The notes under the pieces: model-generated | Told to the model about the DNA's origin: nothing | Database searches by the model: none | Seen by the model: only the letters and a program-made list of their open reading frames with translations | Position numbers and translations under genes: made by a program | From: Planctomycetaceae bacterium | GTDB taxonomy: Bacteria > Planctomycetota > Phycisphaerae > UBA1845 > UTPLA1 | DNA: 64,000 nt | Direction of reading: 5' to 3' | NCBI GenBank assembly: GCA_011525745.1 | Contig: WYBU01000087.1 | Coordinates: forward strand, 1-64,000 | Shown: in pieces, positions 1-9,054 of the stretch | How positions within the stretch are numbered: position 1 is the first letter of the stretch | Layout: each line of letters opens with the position of its first letter

Positions 1-39
1 GTAGCGGCTTGCGCTGTTTCCACGCGTCCTTCGCGACTG

Positions 40-1401
40 TTGTCGATGTTCTCGGCAGGTGCATCTTGCCTGCTGGTCGCGGTCGGAACGGTCCGCGGCG
101 CGCCGGTGACGACCGTGACCGTGGCGTCGGGACTGAACCGCCCCGTGTATGTGTGCGCGCCGCCGGGCGACACGAGCCGGTTGTTCATCGTGGAGAAGCG
201 GGGCGTTATCAAAATTCTGGACCTGACGACGGGCACCGTGCTGGCGACGCCGTTCCTGGACATCGACGCGCTGGTGGTCAATCCGACCAGCGGCCAGGAC
301 GAGCGCGGTTTGCTGGGGCTGGCGTTTCACCCCGACTACACCAATAACGGCAATTTCTACGTGAACTACATCGACACGAGCAGCTCGCCCGGCGACACGG
401 TTGTGGCGCGGTACCGCGTGATGGGTGACCCGGCGACCTCCAATGTCGCCAATCCGGCCAGCGCGCTGATCCTGTTGACCGTCGATCAGCCCGAGTCGAA
501 TCACAACGGCGGCTGCATGCAGTTCGGCTCGGACGGGATGCTGTACATCGGCCTGGGCGACGGCGGCGGCGCCAACGATCAGCACGGCACGATCGGCAAC
601 GGACAGAACACCAGCACGCTGCTGGGCAAGCTGCTGCGGCTCAACGTCGATATTCCGTCGCCTTACGTGCCCGCGGACAACCCCTTCGTCGGGGCCGGTC
701 CGCCGCTCGACGAAATCTGGGCGCTCGGCCTGCGCAATCCGTGGCGCTTCAGCTTCGACTCGCTGACGGACGATTTGTACCTGGCCGATGTCGGACAGAA
801 CATATGGGAGGAAGTGAACTACATTCCGGCCGGCGCGGGCGGCGGGCAGAATTACGGCTGGCGCTGCATGGAGGGCAACGCGTGCTTTATCTCGCCCAGC
901 GGGCCGGACTGCGTCTGCAACGGGCAGAATCTGACCTATCCGATCCACGTTTATAATCACAGCAACAACCGCTGTTCGATCACGGGCGGGTATGTCTATC
1001 GCGGCGCGGTCATTCCTGGCGAATACGGCAACTATTTCTACGGCGATTTCTGCACCGGCGAAATCTGGTCGTTCCGCGTCGTCAACGGCGCCGCGACCGG
1101 GAACTCGCTGCGGCTGACCCACGCGGCGCTGACGTCGTTCGGCGAAGGCGGCGACGGCGAGTTGTACGTCGTGACCGGCATTACAACGTCCAACGGCGTC
1201 GTTCGCCGCATCGTTCCGCTTCACAACCACCCGGCCGACATCAACGCGGATGGCTCGATCGACCAGGCCGACGCGGACCTGCTCACACAGGCGCTGCTGG
1301 GGTTCGATCTGGGCGATCCGGCGCTGATGAACCGTTCCGACGTCAACAGCGACGGCGAGCATGACGGGCTGGACATCCAGGCCTGGCTGGACGCCATGTA
1401 G
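40..1401 (+). CDS. PQQ-type sugar (glucose/sorbosone) dehydrogenase with C-terminal dockerin-like repeat
   Basis: This is a secreted six-bladed propeller of the soluble glucose/sorbosone dehydrogenase family, which oxidises aldose sugars with PQQ in the periplasm or outside the cell. Family landmarks are NHNGG near residue 155, the LYIGLGDGG strand near 168, RNPWRFSFD, NYGWRCMEG and GGYVYRG. The last ~55 residues contain two EF-hand-like calcium loops (DINADGSID and DVNSDGEHD), the pattern of planctomycete type-I dockerins. The frame is still open at base 1. The hydrophobic signal-like stretch begins almost at once after TTG 40 or ATG 46 and has no basic n-region, so the real start may lie upstream of the window. 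Activity is inferred from the family. Confidence 0.85.
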   Translation: MSMFSAGASCLLVAVGTVRGAPVTTVTVASGLNRPVYVCAPPGDTSRLFIVEKRGVIKILDLTTGTVLATPFLDIDALVVNPTSGQDERGLLGLAFHPDYTNNGNFYVNYIDTSSSPGDTVVARYRVMGDPATSNVANPASALILLTVDQPESNHNGGCMQFGSDGMLYIGLGDGGGANDQHGTIGNGQNTSTLLGKLLRLNVDIPSPYVPADNPFVGAGPPLDEIWALGLRNPWRFSFDSLTDDLYLADVGQNIWEEVNYIPAGAGGGQNYGWRCMEGNACFISPSGPDCVCNGQNLTYPIHVYNHSNNRCSITGGYVYRGAVIPGEYGNYFYGDFCTGEIWSFRVVNGAATGNSLRLTHAALTSFGEGGDGELYVVTGITTSNGVVRRIVPLHNHPADINADGSIDQADADLLTQALLGFDLGDPALMNRSDVNSDGEHDGLDIQAWLDAM

Positions 1402-1501
1402 TCGCGCGGCGTTCGGCGGATCGCGACGAGTCAGGGACGCGCGCACCGCGTACGAGCACTTGTCAGGCATCGCGCGGAAATGCGGAGAGCGAATTGCAGA
1501 G

Positions 1502-1588
1502 GGGTGGTACCAGCGTCCCGCCCGTCCGGAACGGGCATGATGCCCATACCACCATGCACAATCGTTCTGGTTATTGGTGCGCGACTCC
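1502..1588. repeat. Dispersed 87-bp hairpin repeat, copy 1
   Basis: This segment is almost identical to bases 37827-37913. Both copies begin gggtggtac, contain an internal inverted repeat around gggca-nga-tgccc, and continue with the same cgttctggttatt core. The outer arms (gggtggtac and a near-complementary ataccacc/gtaccgccc) can pair. It is an intergenic REP/MITE-like element. It explains why the frame upstream of the next cytochrome is open without being coding. Confidence 0.7.
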
Positions 1589-1692
1589 CGACTCATGACG
1601 GGCTGCGATTCGCACTTGAAATCGCACGCGGTTCGATCACACTTCCACCGGATGACGAACGCGCCGGGGCCGAAGACTGGCGCGGAAATTGC

Positions 1693-3897
1693 ATGGTGGA
1701 TGGCTGCATGGTGCGCGGCTTGGCTCCCTCTTTGATGATCGCGGGTGCGTGCGCGGCCGCCGCCGTGCTGTGCTTCGTTTCCCCAACCCGCGCCCAGACC
1801 GCCGACGACCGCCGCTGCCTTCAATGCCACGCCCAGGAGCGCATCGCCACCGATCCGGTGGAAGATCTGCGCGCGCGCGTCCGTTTGTCGGCGGGCGAAC
1901 CGCCGCCGCCGCGGGCCGATCAGTCGAAGCTCTACGTCACACCGGACATGCTGCGCGAAAGCGTTCACGCCGGCGTGGCCTGTGCCGCTTGTCACGCGGA
2001 CGCGGTCGAACTTCCGCACGCCGCGCGGCTGGGCGAAGTGAACTGTACGTCGTGCCATGCCGCGGCGGCCGACGAGTACATTCAGGGCGTTCATGCCGAG
2101 GCGGCCGCGCGGGGCATGAAGGACGCGCCGCGTTGCGCGGATTGCCACGGCGGCCACGACGTTCGGCGCAAGAGCGATCCCAAGTCGCGCACGTATCCGC
2201 TGAACGTCATCAAGGTGTGCGGCGACTGCCATTCGCAGCACGTCGGCGCGGCGTATCACGAGGGCGACGGGCGGTTGCGCGTGTCGCAGTACCTCGACAG
2301 CGTCCACGGCAGGGCGGTGACGAAGGCCGGCCTGATCGTGGCGGCCACGTGCGCCGACTGCCACGGCCATCACGCGATCCGGCGCTCGGACGACGTGCGT
2401 TCGAGCGTGCATCACACGCGCGTGCCGTTGACGTGCGGGCGGTGCCACGTGGGCATCGCCGAGTCGTTCGCCGGCAGCGTGCACAGTGAAGCCGTGATCC
2501 GCGAGGCGAAGCGTGAGGCGGCGCCGCGCGCGCCGCGACGCCGCGGCGCGCCGGCTCCGGAGCCGTCCGAGCGTCGCGCGCCGGTGTGCAGCGACTGCCA
2601 TACGTCGCATGCGATTTCGCGCGGCGACACGCCGGAGTTCCTGAGCGACATCGTCGGCGAATGCGGTTCGTGTCACGCGGATCTTTATCGCACGTATCGC
2701 GAGAGCTATCACGGGCAGGTGCAGCGGCTGGGCAGCGAGCGCGCGGCGCGCTGCTCGGACTGCCACGGCGCGCACCATATTCTGCCGCCGGAGGATCCGC
2801 GCTCGACGCTGTCGCCGACCAACGCGCCGGATACCTGCGCGCGTTGCCACACGGAATTGAAGAACATGTCGGCCGCCGGCCGGGCGAATTTCGTCCGGTA
2901 CAGCCCGCATGCCGACTATCGCGACCGGCGGCGCGATCCCATCTTGTTTTATGTCTGGCTTTATTTCATCGTATTGATGAGCGTCACGTTCACGTTCTGG
3001 GGGCTGCACTCGATCGCCTGGTTTGCACGCGGCACGATCAACCGGTTGCGGCACGGTCCGCATCCGCGGCCGGCGCGGCATTCGCCGGCCATCCAGCGAT
3101 TTTCGACGTGGCATCGTGTCACGCACGGGCTGGTCATCATCAGCTTCATGGGGCTGACCATCACGGGCCTGCCGCTGAAGTTCAGCGACCGTCCGTGGGC
3201 CGCGTGGCTGATGCGGCTGCTGGGCGGGACCGACTTCGCCGGCTATCTGCACCGCACGTTCGCGATTCTGGTGCTGGTGTATCTGGTGATGCACGTGATT
3301 CACCTGTGGCGCAACCGGCGGGGAGACGGCGCCTCGGTGCTGACGCGCGTGTTCGGCCCGCACAGCATGTTGCCGATGAAGCGCGACTGGCAGGAGTTCG
3401 TCGCGATGGTGCGCTGGTTCTTCGGGCGCGGGGCGAAGCCGACGTTCGACCGCTGGACCTACTGGGAGAAATTCGACTACTGGGCCGATCTGGTGGGGAC
3501 GTTCATCATCGGCCTGTCGGGGCTGCTGCTGTGGTTCCCGACCTTTTTCGCCGAGTATTTTTCGGGCTACTGGTTCAACGTGGCGACCGTGGTGCACGGC
3601 TACGAGGCGCTGCTGGCGGTGGCGTTCATCTTCACGATCCACTTCTTCAACGCGCATTTGCGCTGGGAGAAGTTCCCGGTCGATGACGTGATCTTCACCG
3701 GCCAGTTGCCGGAAGAGGAATTCGCCGAGGAGCGTGCGCCGCAATACGAGCGGCTGAAAGCGGCGGGAACGCTCGACGCATTGCGCGTCGAACCGGCGCC
3801 TTCCTGGCAGCGCGTCCTGGCGAAGATTGTGGCCTACATCAGCCTGACGGTCGGCTTTTCTCTTGTTATCCTGATCATCTGGGCGGGACTGCAATAG
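1693..3897 (+). CDS. Undecaheme c-type cytochrome fused to a six-helix b-type cytochrome domain
   Basis: The 734-residue protein has a signal peptide ending near residue 35 (PTRAQ). Eleven CxxCH haem sites follow between about residues 40 and 385 (CLQCH, CAACH, CTSCH, CADCH, CGDCH, CADCH, CGRCH, CSDCH, CGSCH, CSDCH, CARCH). The C-terminal half has six hydrophobic helices (about 417, 475, 517, 600, 632 and 711) with histidines placed as in formate-dehydrogenase-gamma/b561-type cytochromes (WHRVTHG, YLHRTF, MHVIHLW, VVHGYEA). Such a fusion should oxidise quinol in the membrane and pass electrons straight to periplasmic haems. ATG 1693 or ATG 1708 is preferred over an earlier open stretch that lies inside a repeat. 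It is the first gene of a large co-directional cytochrome cluster. The electron acceptor is inferred. Confidence 0.85.
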   Translation: MVDGCMVRGLAPSLMIAGACAAAAVLCFVSPTRAQTADDRRCLQCHAQERIATDPVEDLRARVRLSAGEPPPPRADQSKLYVTPDMLRESVHAGVACAACHADAVELPHAARLGEVNCTSCHAAAADEYIQGVHAEAAARGMKDAPRCADCHGGHDVRRKSDPKSRTYPLNVIKVCGDCHSQHVGAAYHEGDGRLRVSQYLDSVHGRAVTKAGLIVAATCADCHGHHAIRRSDDVRSSVHHTRVPLTCGRCHVGIAESFAGSVHSEAVIREAKREAAPRAPRRRGAPAPEPSERRAPVCSDCHTSHAISRGDTPEFLSDIVGECGSCHADLYRTYRESYHGQVQRLGSERAARCSDCHGAHHILPPEDPRSTLSPTNAPDTCARCHTELKNMSAAGRANFVRYSPHADYRDRRRDPILFYVWLYFIVLMSVTFTFWGLHSIAWFARGTINRLRHGPHPRPARHSPAIQRFSTWHRVTHGLVIISFMGLTITGLPLKFSDRPWAAWLMRLLGGTDFAGYLHRTFAILVLVYLVMHVIHLWRNRRGDGASVLTRVFGPHSMLPMKRDWQEFVAMVRWFFGRGAKPTFDRWTYWEKFDYWADLVGTFIIGLSGLLLWFPTFFAEYFSGYWFNVATVVHGYEALLAVAFIFTIHFFNAHLRWEKFPVDDVIFTGQLPEEEFAEERAPQYERLKAAGTLDALRVEPAPSWQRVLAKIVAYISLTVGFSLVILIIWAGLQ

Positions 3898-4177
3898 GAG
3901 AGTGATCAAGGCGGGCAGGGAAAGTCGAAAGTCGAAATGAAACGTCGAAACGTCAAAACGAAGGAACACGGAACAGAAAAAAGCGACGAAGGAGCATTAG
4001 ATATCAGATATCAGACTTGAGATGTGAGATTCGAGACTTGAGATTCCAGACTTCCAACTGAGGACTGACAACTACTCCGGCTGTTCGCTCATGGCTGGCG
4101 GCTGATGGCTGGCAGCTTGTGACCTAAGGCATGGCGCGTACGACTGACGGTTATTGGCGCCGCGGAAGCTGCTGACG
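3898..4177. repeat. Low-complexity intergenic spacer with degenerate short repeats
   Basis: No gene is visible. The spacer is made of near-repeats such as gtcgaaatgaaacgtcgaaa, tagatatcagatatcaga and agattcgagacttgagat, followed by degenerate ggctg/gatggctgg words. Very similar wording recurs at 49133-49330 and in fragments at 17760-17815 and 29197-29215, so this is a dispersed low-complexity family. Confidence 0.5.
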
Positions 4178-5845
4178 ATGATGCCCACCGAATCGAATGA
4201 ACCTATGCCGCCGCGGGACAGGCCGTGGTGGGCGCCGTTCGTCACGCTCAGCGTGATTCTGGCCGTGCTCGGCGGCCTGGCGCTCAGCTACGCCGAGGGC
4301 GGCGGCATGCGCGCCATCGGCCGGGCGTCACTGGCGGCGGCGGCCATTGCGATCACGGGCGTGCTGCTGTCACTGTCCGCTTGGGGCCGCGCGATCATGG
4401 GCATCTACGTGCGGCCGACGTCGCACTGGTTCCCGTTCCTGTTCTCGCGCCGCGGCTGGGCGCAGGCGACGGCGATCTCGTTTGTTTTTTTCGTCACCGG
4501 CTTTTTTGCCTACACTATGGAGCCGGACTTCTGCACGTCGTGCCACATCATGGTGCCGTACTACCGGGCGTGGCACGAGTCGACGCATCACGGCGTCGAG
4601 TGCATTGAGTGTCACTTCGAGCCGGGGCTGAAAGGCACGCTCAAAGGCAAGTGGCAGGCCAGCTCAATGCTGATCCGCTACCTGACGAACACGTACGGCA
4701 GCAAGCCGCATGCCCAGATCGAGGACGCGAGTTGCCTGCGCAGCGGGTGTCATGCGGAGCGCGTTCTGGAGGGCAAGGGCAAGGCCGACTGGGTATATCA
4801 GAAGCCCAACGGCGCGACGGTGACCATCAAGTTCGATCACACGCCGCATCTCGGCGAGCTGCGGCGCGGCCGGCAGCTTCGCTGCACGAGTTGTCATAGC
4901 CAGATCGTTCAGGGCGAGCACATCGCCGTAACGCTCGACACGTGCTACGTTTGTCACTTCAAGGGGCTGGTGCACGGGCGCGACGAAGAGGTGCTCGGCG
5001 GGTGCACCGGCTGTCACGCCGCGCCCAAGGAAGAGATTCGCCTGTCGACGGGCGTGTTCGATCACAAGGCCTACATCGACCGCGGCGTCGCCTGTTACAA
5101 CTGCCACAGCGACTCGATCAAGGGCGACGGCGCCGTTCCGAAGCAGGTGTGCGTGAACTGTCACAATCAACCGCATCTGCTGGAGCGGTACGGCGAGGCC
5201 AACTTCATTCACGACAACCACGTGACGAAGCACAAGCTGCGCTGCACGAGCTGCCATCTCGAAATCGAGCATTCGATCGACGCCGGTGTGCAGAAACCGG
5301 AAGCGTCCTGCGTCGTCTGCCATCAGTCGATGCACGCGGGTCCGTCGGAACTGTACCGCGGCACGGGCGGCCGCGGCGTGCCGGACATGCCCAGCCCGAT
5401 GTATCGCGCCCAGGTCGACTGCATCGGCTGTCATCGCATGCGCGAGCACGACGCCATGGCCGCGCGCGTCGTGGGCCAGACGTTTGTCGCCATGCAGGAA
5501 TCGTGCGACATGTGTCACGGCGACGAGGGCGATCCGCAGACCGGCAAATACGCCGACCGCCTTTCGGAGTGGAAACGCGTGCTCGATGCCCGGCTGGCCG
5601 AGGTCGAAGCGGATGTGACGGCGGCCGAGTCGGCGCTGGCGTCGACCGAGATGTCGGACGGGCAGCGATTGACGCTGGCGCGGCGCGTTTCCGACGCGCG
5701 GCATAACGTCGCGCTGGTGCGGCTGGGGCACGGCGCTCACAACTTCAATTACTCGATTGCGCTGCTGAGCGTCGCGACCGAGTACGCCAAGGAAGTGCAG
5801 CGAACCTGCGACCCGGATGGTCCGGCCGCGCGGGGCAGCCCCTGA
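4178..5845 (+). CDS. Membrane-anchored NapC/NirT-like dodecaheme cytochrome c
   Basis: Hydrophobic N-terminal segments (from about residue 17 and 50, and again just before the first haem near 110) anchor the protein. The sequence MEPDFCTSCHIM at the membrane edge is typical of NapC/NrfH/CymA quinol dehydrogenases. There are eleven CxxCH sites plus one CX4CH (CLRSGCH), giving twelve predicted c-haems in 555 residues, far more than the usual four of NapC. The C-terminal ~100 residues are helical and charged, without haem motifs. ATG 4178 or 4181 is preferred over an upstream TTG. Together with the preceding b/c fusion it offers a second quinol-side entry into the haem cluster. Function is inferred from architecture. 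Confidence 0.85.
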   Translation: MMPTESNEPMPPRDRPWWAPFVTLSVILAVLGGLALSYAEGGGMRAIGRASLAAAAIAITGVLLSLSAWGRAIMGIYVRPTSHWFPFLFSRRGWAQATAISFVFFVTGFFAYTMEPDFCTSCHIMVPYYRAWHESTHHGVECIECHFEPGLKGTLKGKWQASSMLIRYLTNTYGSKPHAQIEDASCLRSGCHAERVLEGKGKADWVYQKPNGATVTIKFDHTPHLGELRRGRQLRCTSCHSQIVQGEHIAVTLDTCYVCHFKGLVHGRDEEVLGGCTGCHAAPKEEIRLSTGVFDHKAYIDRGVACYNCHSDSIKGDGAVPKQVCVNCHNQPHLLERYGEANFIHDNHVTKHKLRCTSCHLEIEHSIDAGVQKPEASCVVCHQSMHAGPSELYRGTGGRGVPDMPSPMYRAQVDCIGCHRMREHDAMAARVVGQTFVAMQESCDMCHGDEGDPQTGKYADRLSEWKRVLDARLAEVEADVTAAESALASTEMSDGQRLTLARRVSDARHNVALVRLGHGAHNFNYSIALLSVATEYAKEVQRTCDPDGPAARGSP

Positions 5846-6088
5846 GAGCGAGTGTGAGCCGGGTGAACGGAACCGCGACGCTGAACGCGACCCGGGCGGG
5901 TGCGTGAAGGGAGCGGCGAGCTGTCGTCGCAGGGAGCAGAGTGCTCGACTGAAAACGTTGGCCTTGAATCGGGATGCTCAAAAACGCTCTGACGCGGCGT
6001 CAGCGAATGTCTTCGACGCAAGCGGCCGTTCGGCTGCGCGATTGGCCGGACCGGATGCTGCGTGGCCGCGAGTCTGGACACGAACGAC

Positions 6089-7549
6089 GTGAAGCTGCCG
6101 ACCACACAAAACGCCGCGCGCCGCGCAATGCTGTGCGCAGCGCTTGCGCTGTGCGGATGCCGCTCCGAAGAGCCGCCCAAGCCGGCGCGGCCGTCGCGCG
6201 CGCCGACCTCCGCGACGGCGCGCCACCAGCCGGCCGTTCCGCCCCGGCCGCCCGCCACGTTGCCGCGCATGCGCCCGACGTCGGTCGAGCCGGGCACGAG
6301 CTGCGCGTCGGCGGGCTGTCACGATTCTTACACGGCCGCGGCATACGTTCATGCTCCCGTCGCCGCCCAAAGTTGCGATGTTTGTCACGCGCCGGAGCAG
6401 CCGGGCCACAAGTTTCCGCTGAAGCGGACCGACAACGACACGTGCACCTACTGCCACGTCGTGTTTACCGGCAAGGCGCACCAGCACCAGCCGGTGTTCA
6501 GCGGAAAATGCACGGTCTGTCATGATCCGCACGCTGCGGATCACAAGTTCCTCTTCCGAGAGACGATCGCGGCCCGCTGCGCCACCTGTCATCCGCTGTC
6601 GACGGGTCAATACATTCACGAGCCGTACGGCGCCGGCGCATGCTCGGTGTGTCATACGCCACACGAAGCCGACAATCCGCAACTGACGATCGCATCCGGC
6701 GCGGAAAACTGCTATCGCTGTCACGTCGCGATGAAAACGCGGCTGGCCGCCGCGACGTCGCGTCATGCGCCGGTCGATTCAAGCTGCCGCGAGTGTCACG
6801 AGCCGCACGCGTCGAGTCACCCGCTGATGCTGCGGACCGATCGAAAAGCGCTGTGCCTGTCTTGTCATGAGCAAATCGCGGCGACGGTGCGTACCGCAAC
6901 GGAGCAGCACGGGGCGTTGTTCGTTCAGCACGGCTGCGAGAACTGCCACGACGCCCACGGCAGCGGCGAGCCGGCGTTGATGAGGGCGCGGGTCGACGAA
7001 GTGTGCGCCCAGTGTCACGCGGAACCACAGAAGGGCTACGATGGGCGCGACATCAAGGCGGTATCTGCCCAAGTGCAGCGCAGCCGGTTTCTGCACGGGC
7101 CGGTGCGCGAGGGGCAATGCCAGGAGTGTCATCAGGTCCACGGATCGAGCAACGCGCGGCTGCTGGCGCAGTATTTTCCGGCTACGTTTTATCAGAAATT
7201 CGACGTGACCAACTACGCGATGTGCTTCTCGTGCCATGAGAAAGCAATGGTCATGGAGGCCCAGACCACAACGCTCACGGGTTTTCGCAACGGCGAGCAC
7301 AATCTGCATTTCATCCACGTCAACGCCGAAAAGGGCCGGAGCTGCCGCGCCTGTCACGAAATGCACGCCAGCGACCAGCCCAAGCACATGGCCGAGGCCA
7401 CGCCGTTTGAGGGCGGCGGCTGGGCCGTGCCGGTCGGGTTCCGCAAGACCGACACGGGGGGATCGTGTGCGCCGGGTTGCCACATGCCCTACACGTATGA
7501 TCGCGAAAATCCGGTTGTCTATGGAGCGACCGGGGAGGTTCAGCGATGA
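6089..7549 (+). CDS. Pentadecaheme c-type lipoprotein (doubled-CxxCH family), paralogue 1
   Basis: The N-terminus has arginines, a hydrophobic run and a lipobox (LALCGC), so the product is probably a lipoprotein. The body carries thirteen CxxCH motifs spaced in pairs with CxxCHxPH patterns, as in cytochrome c7/doubled-CxxCH proteins. There is one CX4CH at the start (CASAGCH) and one CX3CH at the end (CAPGCH), giving up to fifteen haems in about 486 residues. The start is uncertain: GTG 6062, GTG 6089 and ATG 6128 are all in frame, and 6089 gives the best signal peptide. Its stop overlaps the next gene's ATG (ATGA), and the next protein shares the whole layout, so the pair arose by tandem duplication. 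Confidence 0.88.
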   Translation: MKLPTTQNAARRAMLCAALALCGCRSEEPPKPARPSRAPTSATARHQPAVPPRPPATLPRMRPTSVEPGTSCASAGCHDSYTAAAYVHAPVAAQSCDVCHAPEQPGHKFPLKRTDNDTCTYCHVVFTGKAHQHQPVFSGKCTVCHDPHAADHKFLFRETIAARCATCHPLSTGQYIHEPYGAGACSVCHTPHEADNPQLTIASGAENCYRCHVAMKTRLAAATSRHAPVDSSCRECHEPHASSHPLMLRTDRKALCLSCHEQIAATVRTATEQHGALFVQHGCENCHDAHGSGEPALMRARVDEVCAQCHAEPQKGYDGRDIKAVSAQVQRSRFLHGPVREGQCQECHQVHGSSNARLLAQYFPATFYQKFDVTNYAMCFSCHEKAMVMEAQTTTLTGFRNGEHNLHFIHVNAEKGRSCRACHEMHASDQPKHMAEATPFEGGGWAVPVGFRKTDTGGSCAPGCHMPYTYDRENPVVYGATGEVQR

Positions 7550-9054
7550 AAGATGTTCCACATTTCGCGCTTCGGAAGAATTCATCCTCCGGCGAACCAC
7601 GCGCGCGGCCGGTCGGGACTGCGCCGGCAATCGCGGCGCGCCGCGCTGTGCTTGCGTTTTGCTGCTCACTGTTCGGTCTGGCGGCGGCCCCGCGCGCGGC
7701 GGCGCAACAGGTCGATCCGAAGAAGCGTCCAACCGGCCCGATGCCGTCGTGCACCGTTTCGGGTTGTCATGCCGAAGTCACGCAGGCGGCCGTGCAACAC
7801 GGCCCGGTGGCCGCCAACTCCTGCGACGCGTGCCACCGCCTGACCGACGAAAAGCAGCACAAGTTCGACTACATCCGCGAAAAGGCCGAGATGTGCTACT
7901 TCTGCCACGATCAGTATCAGGGGCGGCTGATGCACGATCCGGTTGCGAAGGGCGATTGTCTGGAATGCCACAATCCGCACGGCGGCAAGACGCGCCAGTT
8001 TCTGCGGGCCGACACCATCGCGCTGTCGTGCGGCGCCTGCCACGCCGATGTCACGGGCGGCAGGAAATTCGTGCACGGCCCGGTGGCCGCGGGCGGTTGC
8101 GTCGCCTGTCACAATCCGCACGTTTCGGACCAGAAGGGGCTGCTGCTCCGCGCCGCCAACGCTCTGTGCCTTGAGTGTCACGTCAGTACGCAGCAGCAGC
8201 TTGGCACGGCCGTCTCGACCCACGAACCGGTCCGCACCGACTGCCTGCGCTGCCACACGCCGCACGCCTCGGACGAGCGCATGCAGCTCAACGCCGAGCC
8301 TGAGGCGCTGTGCATGTCCTGCCACGAAGACATCCGCAGCACGGTACAGTTCGCCAAGACCGCCCACGGCGCCGTGGTCACCGGCCGCAAGTGCCTGAAC
8401 TGCCACGAGCCGCACGCCACGCCGCATCCGCGCATCCTGCGAAACAACCCCAAGGACATCTGCCTCGACTGTCACAATCAGCCGCTGGATACGCCCACGG
8501 GGCGCATCGCCGACATGAAAGCGGTGCTGGCCGGCGGCAAGAGCCTGCACGGACCGATCGCCGAAAACAACTGTGCCGCGTGTCATGAGATTCACGGCGG
8601 CTCGAATTTCCGATTGCTGACGAAGGAGTATCCGCCCGAGTTCTACGCGCCATTCCGGGAAGAGGCCTATGCGCTGTGCTTCTCATGCCACGAGAAAGAC
8701 ATCGTTCACGATCCGAAGACGACGACGCTGACCGGCTTTCGTAACGGCGATCTCAATCTGCACTTTCTGCACGTCAACAAGGACACCAAGGGCCGCACCT
8801 GCCGCGCCTGTCACGAAACGCACGCCAGCAACCAGGAAAAGCACATTCGCGACAGCGTGCCCTTCGGCAAGTGGGAAATGCCGATCGGCTTTCGCAAGAC
8901 CGAGACAGGCGGTTCCTGCGCGCCCGGATGTCATACGGCGTATGCGTACGATCGCGAGAAGCCGGTGGTTTATCCCGCCGGCCCGAGCAAGGCGACCTGG
9001 CCCGCCGACCGTCCGGGCACAGCGCCGCCGCCGAACACAGGAGCGCGACCATGA
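7546..9054 (+). CDS. Pentadecaheme c-type cytochrome (doubled-CxxCH family), paralogue 2
   Basis: This 502-residue protein matches its upstream neighbour motif by motif. It has an initial CX4CH (CTVSGCH), thirteen CxxCH sites and a terminal CX3CH (CAPGCH) followed by AYAYDREKPVVY, which is nearly the same as the tail of the first copy. A hydrophobic signal segment ending in RAAAQQ near residue 55 predicts periplasmic export, here without the lipobox of the paralogue. ATG 7546 overlaps the previous stop by four bases, and its own stop overlaps the next ATG, so three genes are translationally coupled. It is probably a long linear haem wire in the periplasm or across the outer membrane; the role is inferred. 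Confidence 0.9.
   Translation: MKDVPHFALRKNSSSGEPRARPVGTAPAIAARRAVLAFCCSLFGLAAAPRAAAQQVDPKKRPTGPMPSCTVSGCHAEVTQAAVQHGPVAANSCDACHRLTDEKQHKFDYIREKAEMCYFCHDQYQGRLMHDPVAKGDCLECHNPHGGKTRQFLRADTIALSCGACHADVTGGRKFVHGPVAAGGCVACHNPHVSDQKGLLLRAANALCLECHVSTQQQLGTAVSTHEPVRTDCLRCHTPHASDERMQLNAEPEALCMSCHEDIRSTVQFAKTAHGAVVTGRKCLNCHEPHATPHPRILRNNPKDICLDCHNQPLDTPTGRIADMKAVLAGGKSLHGPIAENNCAACHEIHGGSNFRLLTKEYPPEFYAPFREEAYALCFSCHEKDIVHDPKTTTLTGFRNGDLNLHFLHVNKDTKGRTCRACHETHASNQEKHIRDSVPFGKWEMPIGFRKTETGGSCAPGCHTAYAYDREKPVVYPAGPSKATWPADRPGTAPPPNTGARP

Noticed and set aside
1480-1692. An earlier start for the undecaheme cytochrome
   Set aside because: The upstream codons lie in the 87-bp repeat also present at 37827-37913, and a proper signal peptide begins only at 1693/1708.
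8871-9050. An upstream start for the thioredoxin/TPR gene
   Set aside because: It would lie inside the preceding cytochrome; ATG 9051 overlaps that stop by four bases as in the gene before it.
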